The notes beneath the pieces were generated by a model, which worked only from the letters and a program-made list of their open reading frames with translations, was not told the origin of the DNA and did not search any database. From positions 1 to 64,000 of the forward strand of contig JAQBYI010000001.1 in assembly GCA_027622655.1 (NCBI GenBank): a stretch of DNA of 64,000 nucleotides, given 5' to 3'. Origin of the DNA: Gemmatimonadota bacterium. Its GTDB lineage: Bacteria > Gemmatimonadota > Gemmatimonadetes > Gemmatimonadales > Gemmatimonadaceae. The stretch's first letter is position 1, and every line of letters begins with the position of its first letter. The translations under genes were made by a program, and so were the position numbers. Of this stretch, positions 8,478 through 17,135 are shown piece by piece.

Positions 8478-9748
8478 TGCGGCAGCTGCGCCTCCTGCTC
8501 GGCGATCCGTCGGTTCGCTGGCTTGCGGGCGCCCGCGTGATCGCGCTCCTCGCAGCGCCGGTTACCATGTATCTGCTCGTCACGCGGCAGCAGTTGAGTG
8601 CGCGCGGGTTCTATATCATCGCTATCAACATCGTCGCGCTCGGACAGTTGTTCGAAACCGGGATGGGGACGCTCGTCGTGCAGTTCGCCGCGCGTGTGCG
8701 TCCGTCGGAGCGCGGAACGCTGCGCGGTGCCACGGAACGTTGGTATTCGCGCGCCGCGCTGACGTTACTCGCAATCGGCGCAACGTTCGGCAGCTATGTC
8801 TTCGCGATCGGCGCGAATTCGGCAAGCGTAAACTTTCTGGTTCCGTGGGTCCTCGTTCTAGGGTGCACTGCGGCGTATATCCGCCTCGTGCCGCTCGTGT
8901 GCATGCGCGAGGGCGGCGGTGGCGCGGAAAGTGTGCAACGCATGCGCGCCGTGCAGGCGCTAATGATTGCCGGCGCGACGGTGCTGGGACTTTGGAGCGG
9001 CCCGGGAATCCGTGCTGCCGCGTGGGCCGCGGTCGTTCAGCTGGCCGTGGTCGCAGTGTATCTGTTCAGGGAGCGAGGCAAGCTTCCGGTCGCCGACCTT
9101 TCCGCCGAGAGGCTCGCCGATCAGTACCGCGCGGAACAGAGTCGGTCGGCGCGAGTCTGGGTGGCGCTCTGGATTGCGCCGCAGCTGCTCACTCCGGCAG
9201 CGATGTTCCTTCACGGCGCACGCGTTGCCGGAGATGTCGGCCTGCACGTCGCGCTCGCTCTGGCGCCGCTGGTGCTGAGCGTCGCGTGGATGCACGCGCG
9301 ATATCCGCGCCTTGGCGCGTTGGCTGCGTCGGGCGCGCTGCAGACGTTTGACGACACCGCGAGACACGCGTTCGTTCAGGCGGCGTGGGTCTTTCTTGGG
9401 ACATCTGCGGTACTCTTGCTACTCGCGATTGTCGGTCCTCACTACTTGTCGTTCCTCGCAGGTCGAGTGCTATCGCCGCTCATGCTGAGCATTCTGATCG
9501 TCGGAACGTTCGCACTCGTCGTGATGCAGGGCATGCTCGCCTGGTTCCGGGCGTTCGGTGACGAAAAGTTCGCCGCGCCGGTTGTGGTCGCGTGTGCCGG
9601 GATGGCATTGGGCGGAGTGCTGGGCGCCGCGGTCGGCGGCGCGATGGGCGCCGCCACGGGGTACTCCGCGGTAGGCGCAGTCGTTACGGCTATTCTTGCG
9701 ATTGGGTTCCTTCGCCTTCGGTCCCAGAGGCTTGGATCAGCGGAATAG
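8474..9748 (+). CDS. Wzx-like polysaccharide flippase / MATE-fold membrane protein
   Basis: A 424-residue protein with about twelve to fourteen hydrophobic helices, the layout of O-unit flippases of the MOP superfamily that move lipid-linked oligosaccharides across the inner membrane. Start ATG 8474 overlaps the GT2 stop (ATGA); ATG 8477 is the next codon and equally possible. It follows the glycan enzymes directly and closes the locus; a convergent amidase gene follows. Sequence conservation in this family is low, so the assignment rests on topology and context. Confidence 0.72.
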   Translation: MMRQLRLLLGDPSVRWLAGARVIALLAAPVTMYLLVTRQQLSARGFYIIAINIVALGQLFETGMGTLVVQFAARVRPSERGTLRGATERWYSRAALTLLAIGATFGSYVFAIGANSASVNFLVPWVLVLGCTAAYIRLVPLVCMREGGGGAESVQRMRAVQALMIAGATVLGLWSGPGIRAAAWAAVVQLAVVAVYLFRERGKLPVADLSAERLADQYRAEQSRSARVWVALWIAPQLLTPAAMFLHGARVAGDVGLHVALALAPLVLSVAWMHARYPRLGALAASGALQTFDDTARHAFVQAAWVFLGTSAVLLLLAIVGPHYLSFLAGRVLSPLMLSILIVGTFALVVMQGMLAWFRAFGDEKFAAPVVVACAGMALGGVLGAAVGGAMGAATGYSAVGAVVTAILAIGFLRLRSQRLGSAE

Positions 9749-9826
9749 TGATCTATCGCACAAAGGTGTCAAGTTGAGTGGGTCGGCCACGTCGAGTTTC
9801 GCTGGCGCTAACGCGCCGTGCCGCTG

Positions 9827-11452
9827 CTACGGTCGCGCGCTCAGCGGCGGGGTTATGGCCGGAGGCCGGCGGTGATGGCTGGCGCGCTCATAGTCGTAGG
9901 CGAGCGAGATCAGTCGTCCTTCGCTCCACGCGCGTCCCAAAAACGTCATTCCGGCCGGCAACGTGTTTCCGCGCGTGTACCCCATGGGAACAGTGATCGC
10001 CGGGAATCCCGAAGTCGGCGAAAACAGTTGACTGTTATCGCCGTGCGGCGTGTTCAAGTCGCCGATGAGGCGCGGCGGGTTGCTCCACGTGGGGTGAACG
10101 AGCGCGTCGAGCCGCAGCGAGTCCATGAGAGCCGTTATCGCCGCCCGAAAACGCGGCTTCACGACTTCCTCGCGATACGTGCAGCCGGGTGTCTCCTCCG
10201 GCGTCGTCGTAACTCGCTGCGCCGCTTCGAGCCGCGACTGCACGGTCGGGTGGTAGTTGCCGGGCCGAGAGAGCACCTCGGCGATCGTCTTCACCGGCGC
10301 ACCCTCGCCGCGCGCCGCAAAATATCGCTCAAGGTCGTACTTGAACGGATTGCAACCACCGTTCGGATTTCGTGTCAGCGCCCCGAGCGAATCCACAATG
10401 ACCGTGTCGATGATCGTTGCACCGGCCGCGCGGAGCTCAGCGAGCGCGCGGTCGAACACGCGGACCACTTCAGTATCAGTAGTGGCTCGCTCGTACGCCT
10501 GTCGGAGTACGCCGATTCGGGCTCCCTGGAGGGCGCCGGAAGTAAGGAACGACGTGTAATCACGTTCCCGTTTCGCGTTCGCGCCCGCAGTGACCGAATC
10601 GTCCGGATCTTCCCCGGCCACGACCTGAAAGACCCGCACCGCATCGTCGGCCGTGCGCGCCATTGGGCCGGCAATATCGGCGCGATTGTTGAGGGGCACC
10701 ACGCCAGCGCGGGAGGTGAGACCCATGGTCGAGCGAATCCCGAAGAGCGCCTGATGAGCCGACGGACCGCGAATCGAGTTGCCGGTGTCGCTGCCGAGTC
10801 CCACGAGGCCGAGGCTTGCCGCAACGGCTGCTGCGGTTCCACCGCTCGAGCCGGCGGTGACGCGTGACAGATCATACGGATTTCGCGTGTAGCCCGGGAG
10901 AATCGAGCTGACCGTTTCGTACGGAGTAAACGCCCACTCCGCGAGGTTGCTCTTGGCCAGCACAATCGCGCCGGCCGCTTTCATGCGCGCTACCATCGTC
11001 GCGTCCCGCCGGGGAATCCAGCCGGCGAGGGCCGCGGAACCAGCCGTCGTTTGCAGGTCGTTGGTCTCAAAGTTGTCCTTCACGATCGTCGGAACGCAGT
11101 GCAGCGGACCCGTGAGACCTTCTCTCGCAAAGCGGCGGTCGAGCGAATCAGCGATTCCGAGCGCGCGAGGGTTTGTCACGATCAGCGAATTGATGGCTGG
11201 GTCCGTCTTGTCGTACGCTTCGATCCGGTCGAGGTACGCCTGCACCAACTGACGGCAGGTCAGGCGCCCGGACGTGAATGCGCCGTGCACGGTGGCGATG
11301 GTCGCCTCAACCACCTCGAACGACGCACCAGCCTGAGCACGCGTGCCGGCGGGGTGAACGGTCACGGCGATCGCGGCGATTGCGCAAGCCGCCCCTAATC
11401 GACGGCCCATGTTCGACCGGCGGCTGGTCGAGTGCACCGAATGAACGGGCAT
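9827..11452 (-). CDS. exported amidase-signature hydrolase
   Basis: A 541-residue amidase-signature enzyme. The Ser-cisSer-Lys triad is visible: Lys125 in PTIVKDNFE, the cis-Ser in AGSSGGTAAA (202/203), and nucleophile Ser226 in SDTGNSIRGP, where Asn replaces the usual second Gly. A signal peptide covers about residues 16-42 (MGRRLGAACAIAAIAVTV...RAQA), so it acts outside the cytoplasm and is not a GatA. ATG 11452 has a strong GGGAGG ribosome site; ATG 11410 would give a shorter signal peptide. It follows the DUF5916 gene by 12 bases, hence one operon. The substrate is unknown; amide or peptide scavenging is likely. Confidence 0.87.
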   Translation of the reverse strand: MPVHSVHSTSRRSNMGRRLGAACAIAAIAVTVHPAGTRAQAGASFEVVEATIATVHGAFTSGRLTCRQLVQAYLDRIEAYDKTDPAINSLIVTNPRALGIADSLDRRFAREGLTGPLHCVPTIVKDNFETNDLQTTAGSAALAGWIPRRDATMVARMKAAGAIVLAKSNLAEWAFTPYETVSSILPGYTRNPYDLSRVTAGSSGGTAAAVAASLGLVGLGSDTGNSIRGPSAHQALFGIRSTMGLTSRAGVVPLNNRADIAGPMARTADDAVRVFQVVAGEDPDDSVTAGANAKRERDYTSFLTSGALQGARIGVLRQAYERATTDTEVVRVFDRALAELRAAGATIIDTVIVDSLGALTRNPNGGCNPFKYDLERYFAARGEGAPVKTIAEVLSRPGNYHPTVQSRLEAAQRVTTTPEETPGCTYREEVVKPRFRAAITALMDSLRLDALVHPTWSNPPRLIGDLNTPHGDNSQLFSPTSGFPAITVPMGYTRGNTLPAGMTFLGRAWSEGRLISLAYDYERASHHRRPPAITPPLSARP

Positions 11453-11464
11453 GGGTGCCTCCCT

Positions 11465-14017
11465 CTACGGGTTGAACCAGTACGAAAGCTTGACGAGTAG
11501 AGTATTGCGTGGCGTGGCGCCAAACAGATCTCCAAGGTCTCGCGAGGCGTCAAACGTACCCTGATTGAGGGCGGTCTGATCCCGGCCCTGCTGCCAAACC
11601 AGAAAGAGTACGCTGGCTGGCCGGTATTCCCACCGGATCACGGCGTTCGAGTTGAACTGCTTCACATTGAAGCCGTTTGGATTTGCGCCGCCGCCGTACG
11701 ACCGAAACCGGTCATCGTATTCCGCCGCTCGCGGGGCGTCGAGTTCTCGCCATCTTGTGAACGATCCTGCGCTAACAAACGGCTGCCCGTACAGCTGAAA
11801 CGATAGTGCCGGCGTTGCGGTCCAGTTGACGCGCGTCGTGATTGACAACGTCTCTTGATCGAGGTGCGCGAACGTATAGTGCGTCGTGTCGCTGAGGAAA
11901 TAGCCGAAGTTCGTGACCCACTGCTGATCGTTGACGGCCTTTGCGTATGAGCCGGTCAGCGATGCAGAGAACCGGCTTGCGACGCGAATGTTGACGCCCA
12001 GTTGCCCCACGCGGCCCCAGCTCTGCCCTTCGTCACCCCGACTGAATGTCACCATCCCGGTCGGGATGATCCGCATGCGCGGATCGCCCAGGACGTCAAA
12101 CCGGGCGCTCAGGTTCGGCGACTGGCGAAGCGACGGACCACCACGGGCGCACGAGACACAATTCACCCCACCGAAGTCAGTTGCGCTCCAGGTGATGGCG
12201 CCCGCCCAGCTGTTGGCGAGCGACGCGCTGGCGTGAAGCGTCGCGCTGCGCGAGAAAGGAAGCCCGCCGACGGTCCAGTGCGACTCCGCGGAGAGTTGCG
12301 AGAATGACGACCGAAACCAGCGGTTGGGCGCGCGCTGCTGGTAGCTGAGCGTTTGCCGGATACTCGCATCATCGACGCCCGGCACGAGGCCGAGGTCGTT
12401 CATTTCCTGTTGCGGTGCCGAATGGCGGAGAAACGTTTCAAATTTGACCGAACCGCCGATTTTTCCAAAACTTCCGCCAATGGCGCCGCCCGCGAGGGCC
12501 GTGCGAGTGGAGTCGTAGTGCTCGTCGTTGTCGGGTCGCTGGAAATAGTGGACACTGCCGCGCTGTGTGAGCGCAATCGCCTGCTCGGTGCCTGTGACCC
12601 AGGCGTGCGACTGGAACGCCATCACCTCGTACTGGTTGCGCGCGAATCTCGTGCTCGCCTGCAGGAGGGCCGAAGTACCGGACCGTCGCAGTTTGGGTGC
12701 GGTCGTCGCGTCAAGTTCGCGGCGCACGTCGGTCACAAGCAGACCAACCTGGCGCGCACCGTCCCGCGACGCGCGCGCGGCACGCATCACGAAGTAATTG
12801 CTCTGCGGCTCAATGACGCTGCCCGAAACGCCCCGCTCTTCGCGCGTCACGGCGTCGAGAATCGCGAGTGTATAGCCGCCGTTGAGCCGGCCCGTGAGCT
12901 TCGCCGCGCCGAGGATTGTCGTGAACGCGGGGTCGCTCTGGTTAGATCGAAGTTGGGGGGTGCGTCCGATCCGCCGAGTGTAGAATGGCCCGCCGCAGAT
13001 CGTGAGGCAGCGAAAGAGGCCAATGCCTTCTTGAAAGAACGGCCGGCGTTCATCGAACCGGGTCTCGAACGCAGTGAGGTTCAGAATGGCCGGGTCCGCT
13101 TCGACCTGCCCGAAATCGGGGTTCACGGTCGCGTCTACGGTGAGGCTCGACCCGATTCCGGCTTTAGCGTCGAGCCCACCGGTGAGTTCAGTACGGTTCC
13201 CAAGCCCCGGCGCCGACAGGTTGGGCACGCTCTTCGAAACGGCGTAGGGGAGCAACTCAACGCGGCGGGCTCCGGGCACACCGCGAATGGACTGGATCGT
13301 TCCAAGCTGTGATACCAGCGTGCGCGTGGTCTTTCGGTACTCCGGCCACGCGTCGCGCTGGTTGAGCCGGGCTACGTCGCGTCGCACCCCGAAGCCGAAC
13401 GCGTTCACGTCGCTTGCGCGAAACCGAAGCTGGCTGAAGGGAACGCTGAATTCCGCGACCCAGCCTGCGTCGTCCACTCGTACACCCACGTCCCACACGC
13501 CGTCCCACGAAAAATCTTCGGTCACGTCGTTGTACAGCGCGGCGTCGCGTTTCACGCCGGCCGGGTTCACAATGAGCTCGATCGCGTTCCGCTTGTCCAG
13601 AAAGCCATCGATGATGACCGTGATTTGGTCGGAGTTGGTTTTTACGTCCCGCCGGCTGAGCAGTGTCTCGATGCTATCTGGATGCGGATCGAACGCACGA
13701 ATCAGGATGTACAGCCGACGGTCATCGTAGCCGACCCGGAACTCTGTTTCGAACGTGGGTGGCGCGTTCTCCGACGGCTCGAACTGGCGAAAACCGCGTA
13801 CGGGCTCGATCGAGCGCCAGGCGTCGTCGGAATCGCTCCCGTCGATGATCGGCGCACGCGTCACGCGAACGGCTTCCGCCGTCGTCTGCGGCGCTTCGGC
13901 ACCCAGGGCGCCGCCCTGATGGGCCACGGATTGCTGTGCAGACCCGCTGCTGGCAACAGTGCAGGCGAGGATCGCGAGGATGGCAATGATGGCTGCGCAC
14001 TGTCGCATTGGCGGCAT
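11465..14017 (-). CDS. outer-membrane DUF5916 protein with CBM9-like domain
   Basis: An 850-residue exported protein. The signal peptide covers residues 1-28. A CBM9-like beta-sandwich at about 45-230 starts TRAPIIDGSDSDDAW and includes the typical DGFLDKRNAIELIVNP. The long DUF5916 region follows to the end, with alternating amphipathic strands and a terminal aromatic (SYWFNP), as in outer-membrane barrels. It contains the family signature NPDFGQVEADPA and FDERRPFFQEG near 300-335. The family is frequent in Gemmatimonadota and Bacteroidota; its substrate is unknown, with roles in glycan or peptide handling proposed only by context. It lies upstream of the amidase in one operon. Confidence 0.85.
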   Translation of the reverse strand: MPPMRQCAAIIAILAILACTVASSGSAQQSVAHQGGALGAEAPQTTAEAVRVTRAPIIDGSDSDDAWRSIEPVRGFRQFEPSENAPPTFETEFRVGYDDRRLYILIRAFDPHPDSIETLLSRRDVKTNSDQITVIIDGFLDKRNAIELIVNPAGVKRDAALYNDVTEDFSWDGVWDVGVRVDDAGWVAEFSVPFSQLRFRASDVNAFGFGVRRDVARLNQRDAWPEYRKTTRTLVSQLGTIQSIRGVPGARRVELLPYAVSKSVPNLSAPGLGNRTELTGGLDAKAGIGSSLTVDATVNPDFGQVEADPAILNLTAFETRFDERRPFFQEGIGLFRCLTICGGPFYTRRIGRTPQLRSNQSDPAFTTILGAAKLTGRLNGGYTLAILDAVTREERGVSGSVIEPQSNYFVMRAARASRDGARQVGLLVTDVRRELDATTAPKLRRSGTSALLQASTRFARNQYEVMAFQSHAWVTGTEQAIALTQRGSVHYFQRPDNDEHYDSTRTALAGGAIGGSFGKIGGSVKFETFLRHSAPQQEMNDLGLVPGVDDASIRQTLSYQQRAPNRWFRSSFSQLSAESHWTVGGLPFSRSATLHASASLANSWAGAITWSATDFGGVNCVSCARGGPSLRQSPNLSARFDVLGDPRMRIIPTGMVTFSRGDEGQSWGRVGQLGVNIRVASRFSASLTGSYAKAVNDQQWVTNFGYFLSDTTHYTFAHLDQETLSITTRVNWTATPALSFQLYGQPFVSAGSFTRWRELDAPRAAEYDDRFRSYGGGANPNGFNVKQFNSNAVIRWEYRPASVLFLVWQQGRDQTALNQGTFDASRDLGDLFGATPRNTLLVKLSYWFNP

Positions 14018-14311
14018 TTGCGTGGGTTTTCATGATGATCGGTGCTCTGCCCGACTGGCTGCGCGGGTCGCGCGCCGGGCGGCCGTACAGCGGCGGATGG
14101 GCTCAGCCGGCTGTGCGACGACGAAAGGTAGGGTTGGGGCGGGGCCTGCGCCGCCCCCGTCCCCAAACCATATGGCGATATTTGGTGTCGAACTCCAATC
14201 AGGACAGTGCTTTATCGGATATTTGCGGACCGCCCACATGGCGGCCCGAAACCAATCCGTGACATCATACGTTTGGCGTGTACACTCTCCTCACCAACAA
14301 AGTCCCAATAC
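14018..14311. other. divergent intergenic region with a GC-rich hairpin
   Basis: This 294-base stretch separates the DUF5916 gene (minus) from the HlyD gene (plus) and must hold both promoters. The only clear structure is an inverted repeat at about 14132-14169, GGTTGGGGCGGGGC against GCCCCCGTCCCCAAACC, interrupted by CGT on one side. I see no protein-coding signal and no convincing -35/-10 pair. Confidence 0.4.
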
Positions 14312-15580
14312 ATGGTTGATATCGCACGCGCTCCGAAGCCAAAGACGGGCAAGTACGTCATGTACGGTGCCGGTGCGCTAGCGCTCATCGTAGTGACCGT
14401 GCTCCTGTCGCGTCTCAAGCCGGCGGCACCGTCTGTCGAGCGCGCCATCATTTCGATCGACTCAGTGCGTCAGGGCGACATGATCCGTGAAGTTCGTGGC
14501 CCGGGTACGTTGGTCCCAGAACACGTCCGGCAGGTTCCGGCGGTAACGACTGCGCGAGTGGATCGTATCGTCGCACAGGTGGGCCAGGCGGTCACACCCG
14601 AGACCGTTCTCCTCGAAATGTCCAATCCCGATGTGGACATTCTCGCGATGCAGGCCGAACAGGCGTACAATGACGCGCGGGCCAACCTCGTTGCGTTTCG
14701 GGTCAGCCAGCAGCGCGGGCTCTTCTCGCAGGAGTCGGCGGTAGCCTCGGCGAAGACGGCGGACATCACGGCTCAACAGCAGTCGGCAGAAGCCGATAGC
14801 CTCCGTGCCAAGCAGCTCATTGCCAATTTCGAATTCGCCACCCGGAAGGCCGCGGGCGAAGAAGCGGCCACGCGCTACCGCATTGCGAAGGCTGAACTGG
14901 AACTGCTCCGTACGACCAACGAGGAGCAGATCACGGTCCAGGAGCAGAACGTCGAACAGTTAAAGCAAATCGCCGCGTTCCGCGAGAATCAGAAAGCGTC
15001 ACTGATTCTGAGGGCCGGCGACACGGGCATTCTTCAGGAACTATCCGCCGGTTCCGGCGGTGCGCTGCTCGAGCCGGGTCAGTATGTGAACGCAGGGCTG
15101 ACGCTCGCCAAAATCGTCCAGCCAGGCAAACTCAAGGCCGTGATCCGCATTCCGGAAACGCAGGCCAAGGACGTGGCGGTTGGCCAGTTCGCGTCTGTGG
15201 ATACGCGAAACGGAATCGTGAAGGGGCACGTTTCGCGTATCGACCCAGCGTCGTCCGGCGGAACGGTGACGGTGGATGTGTCGCTCGACGATCCGCTACC
15301 GGCGGGCGCACGTCCCGACCTCAACGTCGACGGAACTATTCAGATCCAGAAGCTGACCAATGTTGTGTATACCGGCCGCCCGGCGTACGGGCAGGACGGA
15401 GCGACCGTGGGAATGTTCAAGCTCGACCCGGACGGCAAGGGCGCGATGCGCGTGCAGGTTCGCCTCGGCGTGAGTTCGGTAAATGCGGTACAGATCATCG
15501 GCGGTCTTCAACCCGGCGACAAGGTCATTCTGTCTGATATGACGCAGTGGGACAATGCAGAGCGGGTTCGAATCAAGTAG
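14312..15580 (+). CDS. HlyD/MacA-family periplasmic adaptor of an efflux system
   Basis: A 422-residue membrane-fusion protein. A single membrane anchor covers residues 14-33 (YVMYGAGALALIVVTVLL). The lipoyl/biotinyl half-motif is at about 60-100 (VDRIVAQVGQAVTPETVLLEM), a long alpha-hairpin coiled coil at about 105-225, the second lipoyl half and the beta-barrel at 230-340, and a membrane-proximal domain follows. This is the MacA/RND adaptor plan. ATG 14312 is the first start in front of the anchor. Two ABC ATPase genes follow directly, so it should work with an ABC exporter and an outer-membrane channel, but no permease is encoded beside it. Confidence 0.87.
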   Translation: MVDIARAPKPKTGKYVMYGAGALALIVVTVLLSRLKPAAPSVERAIISIDSVRQGDMIREVRGPGTLVPEHVRQVPAVTTARVDRIVAQVGQAVTPETVLLEMSNPDVDILAMQAEQAYNDARANLVAFRVSQQRGLFSQESAVASAKTADITAQQQSAEADSLRAKQLIANFEFATRKAAGEEAATRYRIAKAELELLRTTNEEQITVQEQNVEQLKQIAAFRENQKASLILRAGDTGILQELSAGSGGALLEPGQYVNAGLTLAKIVQPGKLKAVIRIPETQAKDVAVGQFASVDTRNGIVKGHVSRIDPASSGGTVTVDVSLDDPLPAGARPDLNVDGTIQIQKLTNVVYTGRPAYGQDGATVGMFKLDPDGKGAMRVQVRLGVSSVNAVQIIGGLQPGDKVILSDMTQWDNAERVRIK

Positions 15581-15625
15581 CGGCTCAGGCGAACAGCGAT
15601 ACACACGAAATCACACGGAGATCAC

Positions 15626-16327
15626 ATGGCGGCGACGGGCGAAGTGCTTATCAAGCTTGAAGGCATCAAGAAAGTGTTCTATACCGACGAAGTCGAGACG
15701 CATGCGCTCGCCGACATTCACCTCGACATCTTAGAGGGCGAATACGTCGCGATTTCCGGACCATCGGGCTGCGGCAAGACAACGCTGCTCTCGATTCTTG
15801 GCCTTCTCGATACGCCGAGCGAAGGGCAATACACGCTCGCCGGTGAGCCTGTGGCCGGACTCTCTGCCGCTGATCGGGCGCGAGTCAGAAACCGCCAGAT
15901 CGGCTTCATTTTTCAAGCGTTCAACCTGATTGGTGACCTCACGGTCTACGAGAACGTCGAGCTTCCGCTCACGTACCGTGGCATGAGCGCGCCGGAACGG
16001 AAAGAACGCGTCCAGAAGGCGCTTGAGCGCGTGGAAATGAGCCATCGGATGAAGCACTATCCGGCCCAGCTCTCCGGCGGTCAGCAGCAGCGTGTGGCCG
16101 TTGCACGCGCAGTCGCCGGCGACCCGGCAATCCTGCTGGCCGACGAGCCGACAGGTAATCTGGACTCGCAGAATGGCGAGCACGTAATGGAACTGCTCGG
16201 CGAGCTCCACAAGGGCGGCGCGACCATCTGCATGGTCACCCACGATCCGCGGTATGCACAGCACGCCGACCGCGAGATCCACGTCTTCGACGGAAAGGTC
16301 GTGGACGAGGCGGTCGCCGCTCACTAG
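15626..16327 (+). CDS. ABC transporter ATPase, LolD/MacB-type
   Basis: A 233-residue ATPase with Walker A GPSGCGKTT, Q-loop FQAFNLIGDLTVYENV, intact signature LSGGQQQRVAVARA, Walker B ILLADEPTGNLD and H-loop VTHDPRY. The NLIGDLTVYENVELPL pattern is typical of the LolD/MacB/FtsE class that drives FtsX-fold permeases. It lies 45 bases after the HlyD adaptor and 61 bases before a second ATPase. No FtsX-fold permease is found near, so the partner must be encoded elsewhere or lost. Confidence 0.9.
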   Translation: MAATGEVLIKLEGIKKVFYTDEVETHALADIHLDILEGEYVAISGPSGCGKTTLLSILGLLDTPSEGQYTLAGEPVAGLSAADRARVRNRQIGFIFQAFNLIGDLTVYENVELPLTYRGMSAPERKERVQKALERVEMSHRMKHYPAQLSGGQQQRVAVARAVAGDPAILLADEPTGNLDSQNGEHVMELLGELHKGGATICMVTHDPRYAQHADREIHVFDGKVVDEAVAAH

Positions 16328-16388
16328 GCGGTATCGCGGGCAGAGGCGCAGCGCGCGAACTTTCCAAGTCACCTCTGCCCGCACCTAA

Positions 16389-17048
16389 ATGATTTCACTT
16401 CACAACGTAGAAAAGGCCTATCCGTCGGCCGGAGGACAGACATTCGTCCTTCGCCGGATATCGCTCGATATCGCTGCCGGCGAGTTCGTGACGTTCATGG
16501 CCCCATCTGGTGCAGGGAAGTCCACTCTGCTCGCCGTGCTCGGAATGCTGGACGGCGCCTGGACGGGCGAGTACACGCTGCACGACCATCAGGTACACAA
16601 GCTCGACAACAAGCGGCGTGTTGCCCTGCACAAGCAGTATATCGGGTTTGTATTTCAGCAGTACCATCTGCTCGACGACCTGACGGTCGCCGAAAACCTC
16701 GATGTGCCACTCTCATACCGCGACATCAAGAAGGCCGAGCGTCAGTCGATGGTGGCGGACACGCTCGACAAGTTCGGAATGGTCGCCAAGAAGGACCTGT
16801 ATCCGTCGCAGCTCTCGGGCGGCCAGCAACAGCTCGTCGCGGTGGCGCGTGCCATGATTCACAAACCGTCGCTGATTCTCGCCGACGAGCCGACGGGCAA
16901 CCTGCATTCGTCGCAGGCGCGCGAAATCATGGAGCTCTTCACGACGCTCAATGCCGCCGGCGTCACGATCATTCAGGTGACACACTCGGAAGCAAACGCG
17001 GCCTACGGAAACAGGATCATCAACCTCAAGGACGGCTGGCTGGTCTAA
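16389..17048 (+). CDS. second ABC transporter ATPase, LolD-like
   Basis: A 219-residue ATPase with Walker A APSGAGKST, Q-loop FQQYHLLDDLTVAENL, signature LSGGQQQLVAVARA (Leu in place of the usual Arg), Walker B LILADEPTGNLH and H-loop VTHSE. It is clearly paralogous to the preceding gene but not a recent copy. Two adjacent LolD-type ATPases behind one adaptor suggest a heterodimeric ATPase pair. The gene ends in front of a hairpin at 17055-17088 and converges with a 2-hydroxyacid oxidase gene, so the operon stops here without a permease. Confidence 0.9.
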   Translation: MISLHNVEKAYPSAGGQTFVLRRISLDIAAGEFVTFMAPSGAGKSTLLAVLGMLDGAWTGEYTLHDHQVHKLDNKRRVALHKQYIGFVFQQYHLLDDLTVAENLDVPLSYRDIKKAERQSMVADTLDKFGMVAKKDLYPSQLSGGQQQLVAVARAMIHKPSLILADEPTGNLHSSQAREIMELFTTLNAAGVTIIQVTHSEANAAYGNRIINLKDGWLV

Positions 17049-17054
17049 GCGGAT

Positions 17055-17088
17055 GGGTGGCTGCGCGAAAGACCGCAGCAGTCCACCC
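17055..17088 (+). terminator. hairpin between convergent genes
   Basis: GGGTGGCTGCG pairs with CGCAG-CAGT-CCACCC around the loop CGAAAGAC, an 11-bp stem with a small bulge, just after the second ABC ATPase. There is no T tract. It may serve both converging genes. Confidence 0.4.
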
Positions 17089-17135
17089 GTAGCACCCGCT
17101 AGCCGCTTGGATAGCTGTCTCTCCGGCAGCGCTCC

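Noticed and set aside
9804-9817. Small hairpin between flippase and amidase genes
   Set aside because: GGCGC-TAAC-GCGCC is only a 5-bp stem without T tract, expected often by chance at this GC content.
9818-10867. Long forward open frame opposite the amidase
   Set aside because: It is a GC-rich antisense shadow: residues are Arg/Ala/Gly-heavy with no family pattern, while the minus frame shows a full amidase triad and signal peptide.
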